Notes: a model not told the origin generated them from the sequence alone. Positions 9,601-17,170 are shown, counted from the first letter of the stretch. The stretch: 37,898 nt of DNA from an uncultured Lachnospira sp. (GCA_947306285.1 CAMZGB010000001.1:1-37898); one strand, 5' to 3'. Translations and numbers: made by a program.

Positions 9601-10770
9601 CGGGTAAGAAACTTTTGCCTCTTCGCAGTATGTCTTATAGGCAGGCCATGCTTCTCCTAATGTAATTGAGTCTTCTTTAATAAGTTCGTCAATCCGTTCC
9701 TCCAAAAAATTGTAAAAATCATTTGTGGCACCAATCATGCTTTTTGGAATATAATCATCGTACGCAGATTTATCAGACTCGTAAACCTGAAGACAATGAT
9801 ATGCAATTCCTCCAAGTTCGAACTTAATTTGGTTCATAATCTCATAATATCTTTTTGCTGGGACTTTATTCTCAGTTGGAGAAACATCAATAAGTCTTCT
9901 AATAATACCGGACTTACTGTCGGTTATTCTAACTGGCTTATTCGTTCCCATAAACAGCATACTATGAAATCTAGAAACATAAAGTTTCTCAAACTTTGCA
10001 TTGACGGTCATTTCCTCATGAGAAACAATACTATTAAGTCTAGTATTATCCTCAATTTTACTTAAATCACCATCATGCTGAATGGCTACTAATGGATTTG
10101 ACTTAAACGATTCAAGAGCAAAGTCATTATTACCAGAACCGAGTGATTTGGCATCAAACATTGAATAATATCCATCAAATAACATTTGAATAATATTCAA
10201 AATTGTAGATTTACCGGTTCCAGCGCTACCATAGAATACTAAGAATTTTTGAATTATCTTAGAATCGCCAGAAACAACCGCGCCGATAGCCCATTCAATC
10301 TTATGCCGTTCGCTTGGAGAATATAATGTGGAAATAAGTTCTTCATATGCATCAATGTTGCCATCCTCTAACGAATATGGCAAACGCTTCGACGCATAAT
10401 CCTCTTTACATACCGGGCTATTCTGAAACACAAGTTTTTCATCAAGCGCATGAAAATTATCACGCATCTGTTTTTGAACATACTTGTGCCATTTATCAAT
10501 CATGCCAGTATCCGAATTCCACATATACTGGACAACAGCGCTACCTAGAGTCTCTTTATTCTTCTCTTTGAAAATATCAAGCTCTCTATCAATTAAATCA
10601 ATGACATCATCTTCTCTAGTTGTCCATGCTCCTCTTCGGTCATCCCAAATGGCGTAAAAGTCTCCGCCACGAATCATCAAATCCTTACTGGTTTTTACAA
10701 CGAAGGTGGGATAAATTTCAGGTGGCCCATCTTTCTTAGAAAATCTATAAGCCACCTTTAAGAAATCCAT
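6688..10770 (-). CDS. SF3 helicase - AEP primase - family B DNA polymerase fusion
   Basis: 1360 residues in three readable blocks. (1) Helicase: Walker A GSAGTGKS at 181-188, FMGTNKPV at about 273-280, arginine pair near 291, as in D5/SF3 helicases. (2) AEP-type primase: DFD at 551-553, SGTGIHLHY at 583-591, IEVKVFTG at 608-615. (3) Polymerase: exonuclease motifs FFDVE (746-750), VGFNNRRYD (787-795), YCVNDVVAT (881-889); motif A LLDIASMHPTSI (990-1001); motif B K1058 with NSVYG 1062-1066; motif C IKTDSI (1111-1116), where K replaces the first D of the usual DTDS. It would unwind, prime and copy DNA as one chain. The start follows GTGAGGAGGTG. The usual order in primase-helicase fusions is primase first, so this order is odd. 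Confidence 0.85.
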   Translation of the reverse strand: MDFLKVAYRFSKKDGPPEIYPTFVVKTSKDLMIRGGDFYAIWDDRRGAWTTREDDVIDLIDRELDIFKEKNKETLGSAVVQYMWNSDTGMIDKWHKYVQKQMRDNFHALDEKLVFQNSPVCKEDYASKRLPYSLEDGNIDAYEELISTLYSPSERHKIEWAIGAVVSGDSKIIQKFLVFYGSAGTGKSTILNIIQMLFDGYYSMFDAKSLGSGNNDFALESFKSNPLVAIQHDGDLSKIEDNTRLNSIVSHEEMTVNAKFEKLYVSRFHSMLFMGTNKPVRITDSKSGIIRRLIDVSPTENKVPAKRYYEIMNQIKFELGGIAYHCLQVYESDKSAYDDYIPKSMIGATNDFYNFLEERIDELIKEDSITLGEAWPAYKTYCEEAKVSYPYMKRVFKEELKTYFRHFEERTRDVNGNSLRNYYSGFKYEKFGYSQEDIYGNEFLNVAGQENDITKIGKDAISAPETIGAAGIIAAAVTSSNDIPCWLNFAKQESIFDEEAKDFPAQYATSDGVPAEKWDNVTTTLKDIKTGKLHYVMLPKNELGQSHIVIDFDIRGDDGKKSLKKNLEAASHWPQTYAELSKSGTGIHLHYLYSGDAENLSRVYSEQIEVKVFTGKSSLRRKLTKCNNIPIATITSGLPFKEERRVVNFEGVKNEKAIRTIIRKAINKEYEPYATKTSIDLIFKTLDDAYNSGVSYDVTNLRPAILSFAAKSTHNSSYCIKMVNNMKFASEDASSNADFEDDTIIFFDVEVFQNLFVVVWKAQNSPCVKMINPSPKDIEELIRHKLVGFNNRRYDNHILYGRLIGYSNEKLFELSQRIISGSPNAFFGEAYNLSYTDIYDFSSKKQSLKKWEIELDIHHQELGLPWDEPVPEELWGKVADYCVNDVVATEAVFNHLKADFIARQILADIAKQLTGSATVNDTTNQLTTKIIFRGNKKPQSEFVYTDLSTIFPGYTYTPESKEHKSFYRGEDPKEGGYVYSEPGIYTDVALLDIASMHPTSIEQLNLFGSYTKNFSDIKSARVLIKHGDFDAAKQMFNGALAPYLDDRDNADALAYALKIAINSVYGLTSAKFDNPFRDPRNKDNIVAKRGALFMINLKHEIQDMGYSVAHIKTDSIKIPNATPEVISFVVKYGKQYGYSFEHEATYDRMCLVNDAVYIAKYASIDKCISLYGKEYVESSKDILKDNKKHPDSWTATGTQFQVPYVFKTLFSHEPIEFKDLCEAKTVTSALYLDMNEDLPDVSEAEKELAKILKSEDNSDEKNQRVESLKNLIAMGHNYIFVGKAGSFCPVVDGAGGGILCREQNGSYNAATGSKGYRWMESEMVKELGKEDQIDHRYYRAMVDEAVASISEYGDFEWFVN

Positions 10771-11207
10771 TTAAGCACCTCCTCACAAAAAATATAAAAA
10801 TGCAAGTTATTGTTCTAAATCGTCCTATCAAGTTCTGATCAAGTTACTGTAAAGTTACTATCAAACCTCGATCAAGTTCCGATCCAAAACAAACTCGAAA
10901 AACACTAAAAATATCACTTGTGTCACTTTTCCACTTTTTTTCTTACTCTGTATAATATTAAAAAATTAATTTTTTATACAACCTTTAAAAAAAAGTGACA
11001 CAAGTGACACAGAGCCCGCAAACCCTTTATTCATGCGGGTTTCCGGTGTGTCACTTTTTTAAAAAAGTGACACAAAAAACGAAAAAAGTGACACAAAAAT
11101 ATTTTTTTTTCAATTTTTCGCATTTTTTGCAAAATTTTGTGTCACTTTTTTGACATTTTGTGTCACTTTTTTAAAAAAAGTGACACAGGATTTTTTGAGC
11201 TTTTTCA
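10771..11207. other. Candidate replication origin with iterons and AT-rich region
   Basis: This 437-bp gap before the replicative fusion gene holds three repeat types: GATCAAGTT (three exact copies, 10837-10884) with shorter relatives; nine copies of GTGACAC or its complement GTGTCAC (10920, 10995, 11004, 11048, 11067, 11088, 11139, 11160, 11180); and an AT-only-like block at about 10950-10982. GTGTCAC, TTTTTT, AAAAAA and GTGACAC at 11048-11073 form a perfect 26-bp palindrome, and 11160-11186 a near copy. CCCGCA/TGCGGG forms a hairpin at 11114-11138. Iterons beside an AT-rich block next to a helicase-primase gene are typical of origins, but operators are an alternative. Confidence 0.65.
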
Positions 11208-11723
11208 TCAAAAATATCTACTTTTTATGAAGTAATTTAGCTGATACCAAAGATCAATTTTACGCATATCTCCGCGGAACCCAGGAACATAAAATGGTCC
11301 ACCAAGACCATCTCGACCATATGTTCTATTTATAAACTGATCTACAATTTCGCTAACTTCATCCAAGTCATACCTATAGTCATCATATTCAGTTAGACCT
11401 AGATTTTGCATAATATCCCAGAACCATAAATACGTTCTATCGCCGTAATCTGGATCATGCATAATATCTTCTTCGCAAGTTTTGGCAAGACCAATTAGAA
11501 CTTCCAAGATGCTACAAGGTCCAGACTTATCACAGCTAAACCCAGTCTCATATTCATAAAGTTCACGAAGGTCTATGCCGTCACTTGCCCTATTTCTATC
11601 CAAGTCTACCTTAGAATTGAAAGACCGTATATATAAGTATTCTAAAACTTTCTGATAATAGCCGTATTCAATATCACTATTATCAGGCGCTACAATTCCA
11701 GCAAGCCATGCCAGATATGTCAA
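11208..11723 (-). CDS. Conserved phage protein, function unknown
   Basis: 171 residues, acidic, soluble, many aromatic residues. The C-terminal part NRTYGRDGLGGPFYVPGFRG is glycine-rich and looks conserved. The apparent start is TTG at 11723, inside the ATTGA that ends the upstream gene, so translation is probably coupled to it. No ATG lies nearby in frame. It is the last gene before the origin-like region. Proteins like this sit in structural or membrane modules of Clostridia phages from memory; I assign no function. Confidence 0.65.
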   Translation of the reverse strand: MTYLAWLAGIVAPDNSDIEYGYYQKVLEYLYIRSFNSKVDLDRNRASDGIDLRELYEYETGFSCDKSGPCSILEVLIGLAKTCEEDIMHDPDYGDRTYLWFWDIMQNLGLTEYDDYRYDLDEVSEIVDQFINRTYGRDGLGGPFYVPGFRGDMRKIDLWYQLNYFIKSRYF

Positions 11724-12370
11724 TCAGAATCATCCCACTTCCCAAAATCATAAGATCCACTCCATCTCCCTTCATTTTTAATTACTTCAAAGTCTGTTGC
11801 GATTGTCTCGTTGCGAATATAAGCAACGTCCTCCTCAAATTCGCCAAACAGACTCGTAAAATCAATTCCTAAAATATCTTCCGGGCTATCGATTATCCTA
11901 TCATCATTAGCCCCAACGACCATACCACCATCCTCAAAATATAATAGCGTCTCCTTATCAAAGTTGGTCATGCTATGCACAAATTCTGTTGGAGTAATAG
12001 AGTACGGCTTAGGATTAATATCACCCTCCGTAGGGTATACGAGGTCCGCCTCAATGTCTTCTTCATCCTCATCGCCGGCATTACCATCGTCATCATTTTC
12101 TTCATACGAGCTTTCGTCCTTCGCATCGCCCACATCGTATCCGCTATTGAAAATAATGGCTTCCATGCGACTTTTTGCGTCATGAAGCTTACGAACCTTA
12201 TCAAGATCGGCGCACTTTGCAAGATAAACATCTTTTACAGACTGAATTTCAGAGTCTGCCTTATCTGCATAATGCTTTTCAAGTCTCTTATTTAAAATAT
12301 AATACGTAGCACCAGAACCAACTGCCGCCCCTAAGATGAAGAACGCCGCATTTTTAATAATGTTATTCAT
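11720..12370 (-). CDS. Membrane-anchored acidic protein
   Basis: 216 residues from ATG 12370, supported by AGGTGG just upstream; the frame also allows TTG 12382, but that would place the ribosome site inside the gene. Residues 2-23 (AAFFILGAAVGSGATYYIL) form one N-terminal membrane segment, then a charged stretch (about 24-65), then a very acidic linker with runs such as ENDDDGNAGDEDEED, then a soluble domain. It starts 8 bp after a DUF6353-type gene and belongs to the same membrane module. Confidence 0.7.
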   Translation of the reverse strand: MNNIIKNAAFFILGAAVGSGATYYILNKRLEKHYADKADSEIQSVKDVYLAKCADLDKVRKLHDAKSRMEAIIFNSGYDVGDAKDESSYEENDDDGNAGDEDEEDIEADLVYPTEGDINPKPYSITPTEFVHSMTNFDKETLLYFEDGGMVVGANDDRIIDSPEDILGIDFTSLFGEFEEDVAYIRNETIATDFEVIKNEGRWSGSYDFGKWDDSD

Positions 12371-12378
12371 ACTCCACC

Positions 12379-13305
12379 TCAAATCTTGTCATAAATAATG
12401 CCGTCGACATTAAAATCCAAGAGAACACTACGCTCATAGCCGTTAACAAAGTCACGAACGCCTTCACTAGGATTAATATTATCAAGACCAAATGTAATAT
12501 AATTGTCTCCATCGCCGTCCATAATCCAACCTACAACCGCGCCAGCACGAGAACGGGGAATCCCAAGGCAGTCATACACTTCATTTAAGAATACATGCCC
12601 ACGAGAATGGAGAAGATCGTTTGCGAAATTCTGCTGATTTCTTAAGAACAGCATGTTGTACTCCGGGTTCTTCTTCCACGCAATAGAGTTCTCATCAAAG
12701 AAACGAGCATAAGGACTACAGTGGAAGTCTGGGTTAAGAGTAATGCCATCCGGAGTAATAACTGCATCTGCACTGTCATCGGCCGCATCCTTATTCTTCT
12801 TAGAAACAGACTTACCAGTGTAAATATCATTCTCAGCTTCCTCACCGAGAATATCCTTTACACGATTACGATAAGTCTTATATGCCTCGTCAACAGCCTT
12901 ATAAGCAGCCGCAGCGCCTAAGTACCTACGATTGAGGACCACGTGACTGCCAACAATAAGACCAAGACTAACGGTACCAAGAATAATAGGACCAGAGTAA
13001 ATTCGAACAACCTTACCAGTTGTGCGAATCATAGACTTAGTGGTTGCCTTTTTGTACTCAGGTGTCCCCTTTTCAAAGTTTACATCTACCGCGTCAAGTT
13101 CACCATTCGAGTCCTTGACAATATCAGGGAGCTTCTTATAAGAATTAACGCACGCCCAGACACCGGCCGCAACGATTCCAACACCACCAGCGGCGAGCAT
13201 CACGGTGGGACTTGCCTTCTTAGCAATAAGACCGGCTTTCCCTACTACAGGCCCTACAGCATTCTTAACAGCCACTGCTGCCTTGTTAATAATTTCAACT
13301 TTCAT
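12379..13305 (-). CDS. DUF6353-type two-pass membrane protein, copy A
   Basis: 308 residues. Predicted membrane segments at about 33-54 and 104-123, then a helical region and a C-terminal soluble domain. The soluble domain shares with two neighbouring genes the order: aromatic/acidic SPYARFFDEN, an N-rich helix NNFANDLL-like, FLNEVYDCLGI, GWIMDGDGDN. I recall this architecture as DUF6353, whose role is unknown. It is the longest of three paralogues here. The start ATG has AAGAGGAGATATT before it. Confidence 0.65.
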   Translation of the reverse strand: MKVEIINKAAVAVKNAVGPVVGKAGLIAKKASPTVMLAAGGVGIVAAGVWACVNSYKKLPDIVKDSNGELDAVDVNFEKGTPEYKKATTKSMIRTTGKVVRIYSGPIILGTVSLGLIVGSHVVLNRRYLGAAAAYKAVDEAYKTYRNRVKDILGEEAENDIYTGKSVSKKNKDAADDSADAVITPDGITLNPDFHCSPYARFFDENSIAWKKNPEYNMLFLRNQQNFANDLLHSRGHVFLNEVYDCLGIPRSRAGAVVGWIMDGDGDNYITFGLDNINPSEGVRDFVNGYERSVLLDFNVDGIIYDKI

Positions 13306-13326
13306 AATTAATATCTCCTCTTAATA

Positions 13327-14019
13327 TCAAAGTTTAATAGGCTTGGGAAGGTCAATAATATAGCCGTCACGTCCAGCGCGCACAACCGAGACGTTTCGAA
13401 TATCCGTCCATCCCCACTTATCACCATCATCCGCCCAAGTGATGGTAATCTGGCACAAGTCATAGAAATCGGCCATGGTTACTGCGCCATATGTTTCAAT
13501 CATGTCTTGCATAATATCAACAATATTTTCTGCATCACCACGGGAATCAAATACTACATCATCGAATCTATGGCCCATACGATTACGAGAAGATGGGAGC
13601 CGCTCCTTACTTTCGCCATTTCTAAAAGGGCTTCCATAGGAAATATAAGTTCCTCCGCCAGAAGATTTCTTTTTACTTCTCGATGTTGCCTCGCCAAATA
13701 GCATCATTTCGATACTTTTGGTAAGCATGTCACTTACTGTATCCTTAACCGCCGGAATGAGAACATCCATAAGGACGTACTCTTTTACATCAGTAATGTT
13801 ACCGGCTAAAAAGTTCTCAGTAAAACGTTTAAAAATAGACTTTTTTTGGATTCGAGCAGTGCCAGTAATTGCCTTTTCAAGATGCTTAGGTTTTTCAGGC
13901 ACGGATGATACTATTTCTCCAGGCTTTCGAACTCGTACTGGCTCTTTACCAGATGCTCTTGCCTGCTGAATATATCTATTAGAGTTTGGTGCAAACTCAT
14001 TTTCATTAGGAAGGTCCAT
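13327..14019 (-). CDS. Conserved phage protein of the membrane module
   Basis: 230 residues. Basic, low-complexity N-terminus (residues 1-60), an amphipathic stretch VLMDVLIPAVKDTVSDML (about 83-100), a glycine-serine linker followed by YISYGSPF, and a C-terminal domain with DDVVFDSRGDAENIVDIM, YGAVTMADFYDLCQI and WGWTDIRNVSVVR. Soluble. I know the family only as a conserved gut-phage protein. It starts just after a terminator hairpin and has AGAAAGGAGTAA as ribosome site, with no clear phage-type promoter before it. Confidence 0.65.
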   Translation of the reverse strand: MDLPNENEFAPNSNRYIQQARASGKEPVRVRKPGEIVSSVPEKPKHLEKAITGTARIQKKSIFKRFTENFLAGNITDVKEYVLMDVLIPAVKDTVSDMLTKSIEMMLFGEATSRSKKKSSGGGTYISYGSPFRNGESKERLPSSRNRMGHRFDDVVFDSRGDAENIVDIMQDMIETYGAVTMADFYDLCQITITWADDGDKWGWTDIRNVSVVRAGRDGYIIDLPKPIKL

Positions 14020-14036
14020 ATTTACTCCTTTCTAAG

Positions 14037-14064
14037 GGCAAAAGAAAGAGGCGATGCCGCCTCA
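14037..14064 (-). terminator. Intrinsic terminator
   Basis: GAGGC and GCCTC enclose a short loop at 14049-14064; on the minus strand TTTCTTTTG follows. It ends the 14095-14484 gene, 31 bp past its stop. Confidence 0.75.
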
Positions 14065-14094
14065 ATCTTGTGATAGGTACGAAGTGTCAATTAA

Positions 14095-14484
14095 TTATCC
14101 GAAAATATCATTATGATACGGAGTTTCGGTCTCCTTATAAGTTTCTGGCTCTTTATCCTTATAAGTATTGGGCTCTTCCTCAGAGCTCTTAGTTTTACCC
14201 TTTCCGACATTAGAAATTGCCTTCACCGCGCTAATAAGGTCAGCGCCAGCGTCAACATACTCATCGAGCACCTTATTAGTGCTTCGAGTAACCGTTTCAG
14301 TCATTGCGAACGTGGCTACAGTACTACAGGCGCTCTTTAAGATCTTTACTACCGTACCTCCGTTCATATTAGGAAGTAAGATTCCAAGAAGAGCACCACC
14401 CATGAAAGAAGTGCCAAGCTCATTTACAAGACGAGCGCCAGCCTTGGCATAGTCTCTAGCAGTATACTCTTTTTCATTGCTCAT
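14095..14484 (-). CDS. Small membrane protein
   Basis: 129 residues from ATG 14484, which has GAAAGGAGA before it. Residues about 25-45 (SFMGGALLGILLP) and 52-68 are hydrophobic enough for one or two membrane passes. The C-terminus is a charged repeat-like tail (KDKEPETYKETETPYHN). It resembles in layout the 31358-31648 protein and is bounded by terminators on both sides. No known function. Confidence 0.65.
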   Translation of the reverse strand: MSNEKEYTARDYAKAGARLVNELGTSFMGGALLGILLPNMNGGTVVKILKSACSTVATFAMTETVTRSTNKVLDEYVDAGADLISAVKAISNVGKGKTKSSEEEPNTYKDKEPETYKETETPYHNDIFG

Positions 14485-14522
14485 TTTTAGTTCTCCTTTC
14501 AAAATATAAGCATTGATTTAGA

Positions 14523-14563
14523 AAAAAAAAGAAAAGGGCCTTGTAAAAGACCCTAATCTTTTT
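14523..14563 (-). terminator. Intrinsic terminator, copy 1 of a 41-bp duplicated element
   Basis: AGGGCC and GACCCT pair around TTGTAAAA (14535-14554), followed on the minus strand by TTTTCTTTTTTT. The whole 41-bp stretch is identical to 31318-31358. It ends the 14574-14852 gene. Confidence 0.85.
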
Positions 14564-14573
14564 GGAATATCAT

Positions 14574-14852
14574 TTACTCTTCTGTGTCAAACGGTGCATC
14601 AGCGTCGGAAACAGTGTAATCGTCAGGATCTGCCTCGATGCTATCATCATCTTCAGAGTCGGAGCTTCTGCCCTTTGCCATAGCGATCACCAGAAGTCCT
14701 CCAGCCAACGCTGCGCCGCCGATGGCGATGCCGCGAACGACCTTGTAGACCACCGGATGATTCTCCTTCATCTTGGCGATAAAGCTCTTCTTCTCAGTCG
14801 AGTCAGTAACATTGTACTCAGGCTCCATATCGATAATCTTCTTGTCTTCCAT
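14574..14852 (-). CDS. Small single-pass membrane protein with acidic tail
   Basis: 92 residues. A basic stretch precedes one membrane segment at about 41-61 (GIAIGGAALAGGLLVIAMAKG), followed by an acidic C-terminus (SEDDDSIEADPDD). It is a single-gene cassette: phage-type promoter P2 upstream, ribosome site TGGAGGTATT, terminator directly downstream. Orientation and partner are unknown. Confidence 0.7.
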   Translation of the reverse strand: MEDKKIIDMEPEYNVTDSTEKKSFIAKMKENHPVVYKVVRGIAIGGAALAGGLLVIAMAKGRSSDSEDDDSIEADPDDYTVSDADAPFDTEE

Positions 14853-14901
14853 TGTAAAATACCTCCATTTTTAATAGTTAGATTTGTATTGGTACTCCTC
14901 T

Positions 14902-14927
14902 ATTATATGATGTGTAAAATTTACGAA
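14902..14927 (-). promoter_or_regulatory. Phage-type promoter P2
   Basis: TTCGTA, 14 nt, TATAAT, AGAGG on the minus strand. Its TCGTAA supplies the last serine and stop codon of the upstream gene (stop at 14921-14923). It faces the 92-residue membrane protein gene. Confidence 0.75.
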
Positions 14928-15223
14928 TTTTGGTACTTAGCCTCGATTTCCGCGATTCCATTATCCTCATAAGAACGCTTGTAATCAATTACAGCTATCG
15001 AGTGCCTTATAACCCGTTTAATTTCGTCATCGGTTGCGTCTTTGGCAAGCATACTGATGATTAAATCAGACAGTCTTGATACGCATTGCTCTAATGGGCC
15101 CATAACATCTTCTTTTGGATGGTCAAAGAATCCGTCATCAAGCATAGCGGCCTTACTTCGTAAACCCTGAAGCTTTCCAATACTGGGGTTAACTAAAGGA
15201 TTTTCGATATCATTTTTACTCAT
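14921..15223 (-). CDS. Fragment paralogue of the DPBB RNA polymerase-like protein
   Basis: 100 residues from ATG 15223, chosen over an in-frame GTG at 15232 because GAAAGGTG fits it. The C-terminal half (ATDDEIKRVIRHSIAVIDYKR, then SYEDNGIAEIEAKYQ) matches residues about 565-622 of the 911-residue protein (ASDDEIARAVRHSMVVID, then SYNDNGIAELKAKYQ). The match lies about 60 residues after the catalytic GADFDGD, which this protein lacks. It could be a decayed duplicate or a regulator that mimics one segment of the polymerase. It ends at the stop formed by promoter P2. Confidence 0.7.
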   Translation of the reverse strand: MSKNDIENPLVNPSIGKLQGLRSKAAMLDDGFFDHPKEDVMGPLEQCVSRLSDLIISMLAKDATDDEIKRVIRHSIAVIDYKRSYEDNGIAEIEAKYQNS

Positions 15224-15263
15224 AATATTCACCTTTCTTAAATTCTTATTATGAATTTATTAA

Positions 15264-16013
15264 TTAAAGCACGGTATCATATATCTCAACAGGATAGTCC
15301 ATTGGGCTCCAGTCAATGATAAGAACTGGCTCTGGAATATCATCGAATTCGCCATCGACTAAAAGCGTATTAATAAACTCTAAAGAATCAATATAAGGTT
15401 CATGCATGGGATTGCAAGGCCACCCCATCTTCCAACCAAAATATGAGTCTTTAATTCCGAGAAATCTGTAAAAATCGTTTAGAAGAGCTGAATCCCCTGC
15501 TGAAAGTTTAGCTTCTAGCATATTCTCGGCTCTTCTAACAGCTTCCTCAGAAGAGCGGAACCATCGTCCGGAAAATCCTTCATAGCATAGAAGATCTCCG
15601 TACTTAGTTTCTTCTACCGATGTTGGAACGTAAAGATCATTAACTATTTCCTTACGAAGAGCCTCTAAGGTATCTTTACCATAGTGCTCCTCAATTTTTT
15701 CTTCTAGTTTCTGACCTCTATTAACCGCATAGGCAGTTGCCGCGCTAAGAGTAACGAGCTCTTTTGATTGCAATTTATAGGATATCAATATGCAACCGAT
15801 TGTCGCTCCGCCTACTATAGCGCTCGGAATATAATATTTCCAGGTAATTTTCGCCTTATCTATAATGGTAACTGGCTTATTCGGCGACGATTCTATGCTC
15901 TCCTTAGCTTTTATAGTTGCCCTAGAAGCTAAAACTGCAGTGGCTGGGACCCCTAAGAGCCCCAGAACCACGCAGATAGCCGGCAACTTTTTAATAATTG
16001 CCGCTTTAGACAT
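15264..16013 (-). CDS. DUF6353-type two-pass membrane protein, copy B
   Basis: 249 residues, the typical size I recall for DUF6353. Membrane segments at about 8-29 and 60-80. The soluble part contains KEIVNDLYVPTSVEE, GFSGRWFRSSEEAVRRAE, LLNDFYRFLGI and FGWKMGW, in the same order as in the other two copies. The start has AGGAGGAAAC immediately upstream. It is the second gene after promoter P3. Function unknown; possibly a host-membrane remodelling protein. Confidence 0.75.
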   Translation of the reverse strand: MSKAAIIKKLPAICVVLGLLGVPATAVLASRATIKAKESIESSPNKPVTIIDKAKITWKYYIPSAIVGGATIGCILISYKLQSKELVTLSAATAYAVNRGQKLEEKIEEHYGKDTLEALRKEIVNDLYVPTSVEETKYGDLLCYEGFSGRWFRSSEEAVRRAENMLEAKLSAGDSALLNDFYRFLGIKDSYFGWKMGWPCNPMHEPYIDSLEFINTLLVDGEFDDIPEPVLIIDWSPMDYPVEIYDTVL

Positions 16014-16029
16014 AGTTTCCTCCTAAATA

Positions 16030-16881
16030 TCAGTACGACCAATTAGCCATAATGGGCCGAAGCTCGTAGTCAATCGTCGTGCAGGGATGACCGTTCTCCA
16101 TTAGCTGAGAAGAATACGTAATATGAAGCATGTCATCATGAGGATTGCCGCCATCATCTAATATCCAGCCAAGACCACTCCCGATGTTCCCCTTTCCTTT
16201 GATTTCCGGAATATCAAGGTAGCCATACCAATCATTTAGTGTGGCGAATCGTTCATCCCACAAGCTTTCATTGAACGACTGAGCAGCTCTTCGAACCTTC
16301 TCGATATTGGATTTGAAGTATCGGCCAGACGGAATATCAAAGAACATACTATCCTCTGAATCCCCAACGAAATATACTTCTTTAGAAGGTGCCTCCGATT
16401 TAGACTTATCAACCTTATCTTTGGCAATATCATCAGTAAGGGTCTTGAGCTTCTTATCGCCATCAACCTGCACAATCTTTTCTTTAAGATCTTTGAGGTT
16501 CATTGCGCTAAGCTGGTATGCGGCCAGTGCTGCTGCAGTTCTCTGGTATTGAATCTTTTGCGCAAATATCAAGCACGCAGAAGAACTTACAAAGATTGCC
16601 GCCGCCGGCCAGTAATTCTTAGCATAAATCTTAGCTCTTGGCATAATCGGATGCTTAATCTCTTTACTTTCGGACTGTTCAACTTCGTGAAGCTCTTCCT
16701 TTTCCAAGTTCTTAAGATCCTGGTCAACGAACTTGGTTTCATGAACTGCTGCAACTACCGCGAGGGCCATTCCTCCGATACCAAGCGCAGTTAAAAGTGT
16801 TGGAGAATTCTTTGTTACGAATCCTCCAACCGCTTTGCCGCCAATCTTGACAGCATTTACCATGTTATTGATCACACTCAT
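16030..16881 (-). CDS. DUF6353-type two-pass membrane protein, copy C
   Basis: 283 residues. Membrane segments at about 30-47 and 89-108, then a coiled region (LKDLKEKIVQVDGDKKL) and a C-terminal domain with FFDIPSGRYFKSNIEKVRRA, LNDWYGYLDI and GSGLGWILDDGG. It is the first gene after promoter P3 and lies 16 bp from copy B. The three copies differ strongly in sequence, so the duplications are old. Confidence 0.75.
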   Translation of the reverse strand: MSVINNMVNAVKIGGKAVGGFVTKNSPTLLTALGIGGMALAVVAAVHETKFVDQDLKNLEKEELHEVEQSESKEIKHPIMPRAKIYAKNYWPAAAIFVSSSACLIFAQKIQYQRTAAALAAYQLSAMNLKDLKEKIVQVDGDKKLKTLTDDIAKDKVDKSKSEAPSKEVYFVGDSEDSMFFDIPSGRYFKSNIEKVRRAAQSFNESLWDERFATLNDWYGYLDIPEIKGKGNIGSGLGWILDDGGNPHDDMLHITYSSQLMENGHPCTTIDYELRPIMANWSY

Positions 16882-16907
16882 GGCATTTGTCTCCTTTCAA
16901 GACTAAA

Positions 16908-16930
16908 AAATAAGGGCCCATTCACCCTCT
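16908..16930 (-). promoter_or_regulatory. Leader hairpin with U-tract after promoter P3
   Basis: On the minus strand GAGGG and CCCTT can pair around GTGAATGG-type loop bases, beginning right after the TATAAT box, and TATTTTTT follows. It looks like a short terminator at the very start of the transcript. Confidence 0.45.
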
Positions 16931-16956
16931 ATTATATGCAATGCATTTTTTACGAA
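16931..16956 (-). promoter_or_regulatory. Phage-type promoter P3
   Basis: TTCGTA, 14 nt (with CAT at positions 8-10), TATAAT, AGAGG on the minus strand. It faces the two DUF6353-type genes and the polymerase fragment gene. TCGTAA also ends the upstream gene (stop at 16950). Confidence 0.75.
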
Positions 16957-17168
16957 TATCTTTTCTCATTATTCTTCTGCATCTTGTTCCATCCGACGAT
17001 CGCATCATTAACTGTGGACGCTCCAAACCCGAAACAGTGATTGGGGCATAAAACAATGGGCTTTGGCCTAATATCAAAGTTATATGTAACTTCGACTATA
17101 CTCGGGGTTGCTCCGCATTTAGCGCAATGACTAGGGTTCAAGGATAGAACCGGCATTGTGTAATTCAT
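16950..17168 (-). CDS. Small Lar-like zinc-binding protein
   Basis: 72 residues. CAKCG near the N-terminus, then PIVLCPNHC and a C-terminal DAIVGWNKM. This spacing resembles Lar-type restriction-alleviation and related small phage proteins, with CxxC, a later C/H cluster and A-x-x-WN. Function is not established for most members. It is the last gene of the long early-type operon and ends within promoter P3. Confidence 0.6.
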   Translation of the reverse strand: MNYTMPVLSLNPSHCAKCGATPSIVEVTYNFDIRPKPIVLCPNHCFGFGASTVNDAIVGWNKMQKNNEKRYS

Positions 17169-17170
17169 GA

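Noticed and set aside
11968..12295. Overlapping frames on both strands
   Set aside because: They arise from the low-complexity acidic codons of the membrane-anchored protein.
14068..14093. Host-type promoter with TTGACA before the 13327-14019 gene
   Set aside because: TTGACA is present but the sequence 17 nt later, GATTGA, is a poor -10 box, and the terminator hairpin overlaps it.
14562..14972. Plus-strand frame of 136 codons
   Set aside because: It lies opposite a minus-strand gene with a good ribosome site and across promoter P2; it has no ribosome site.
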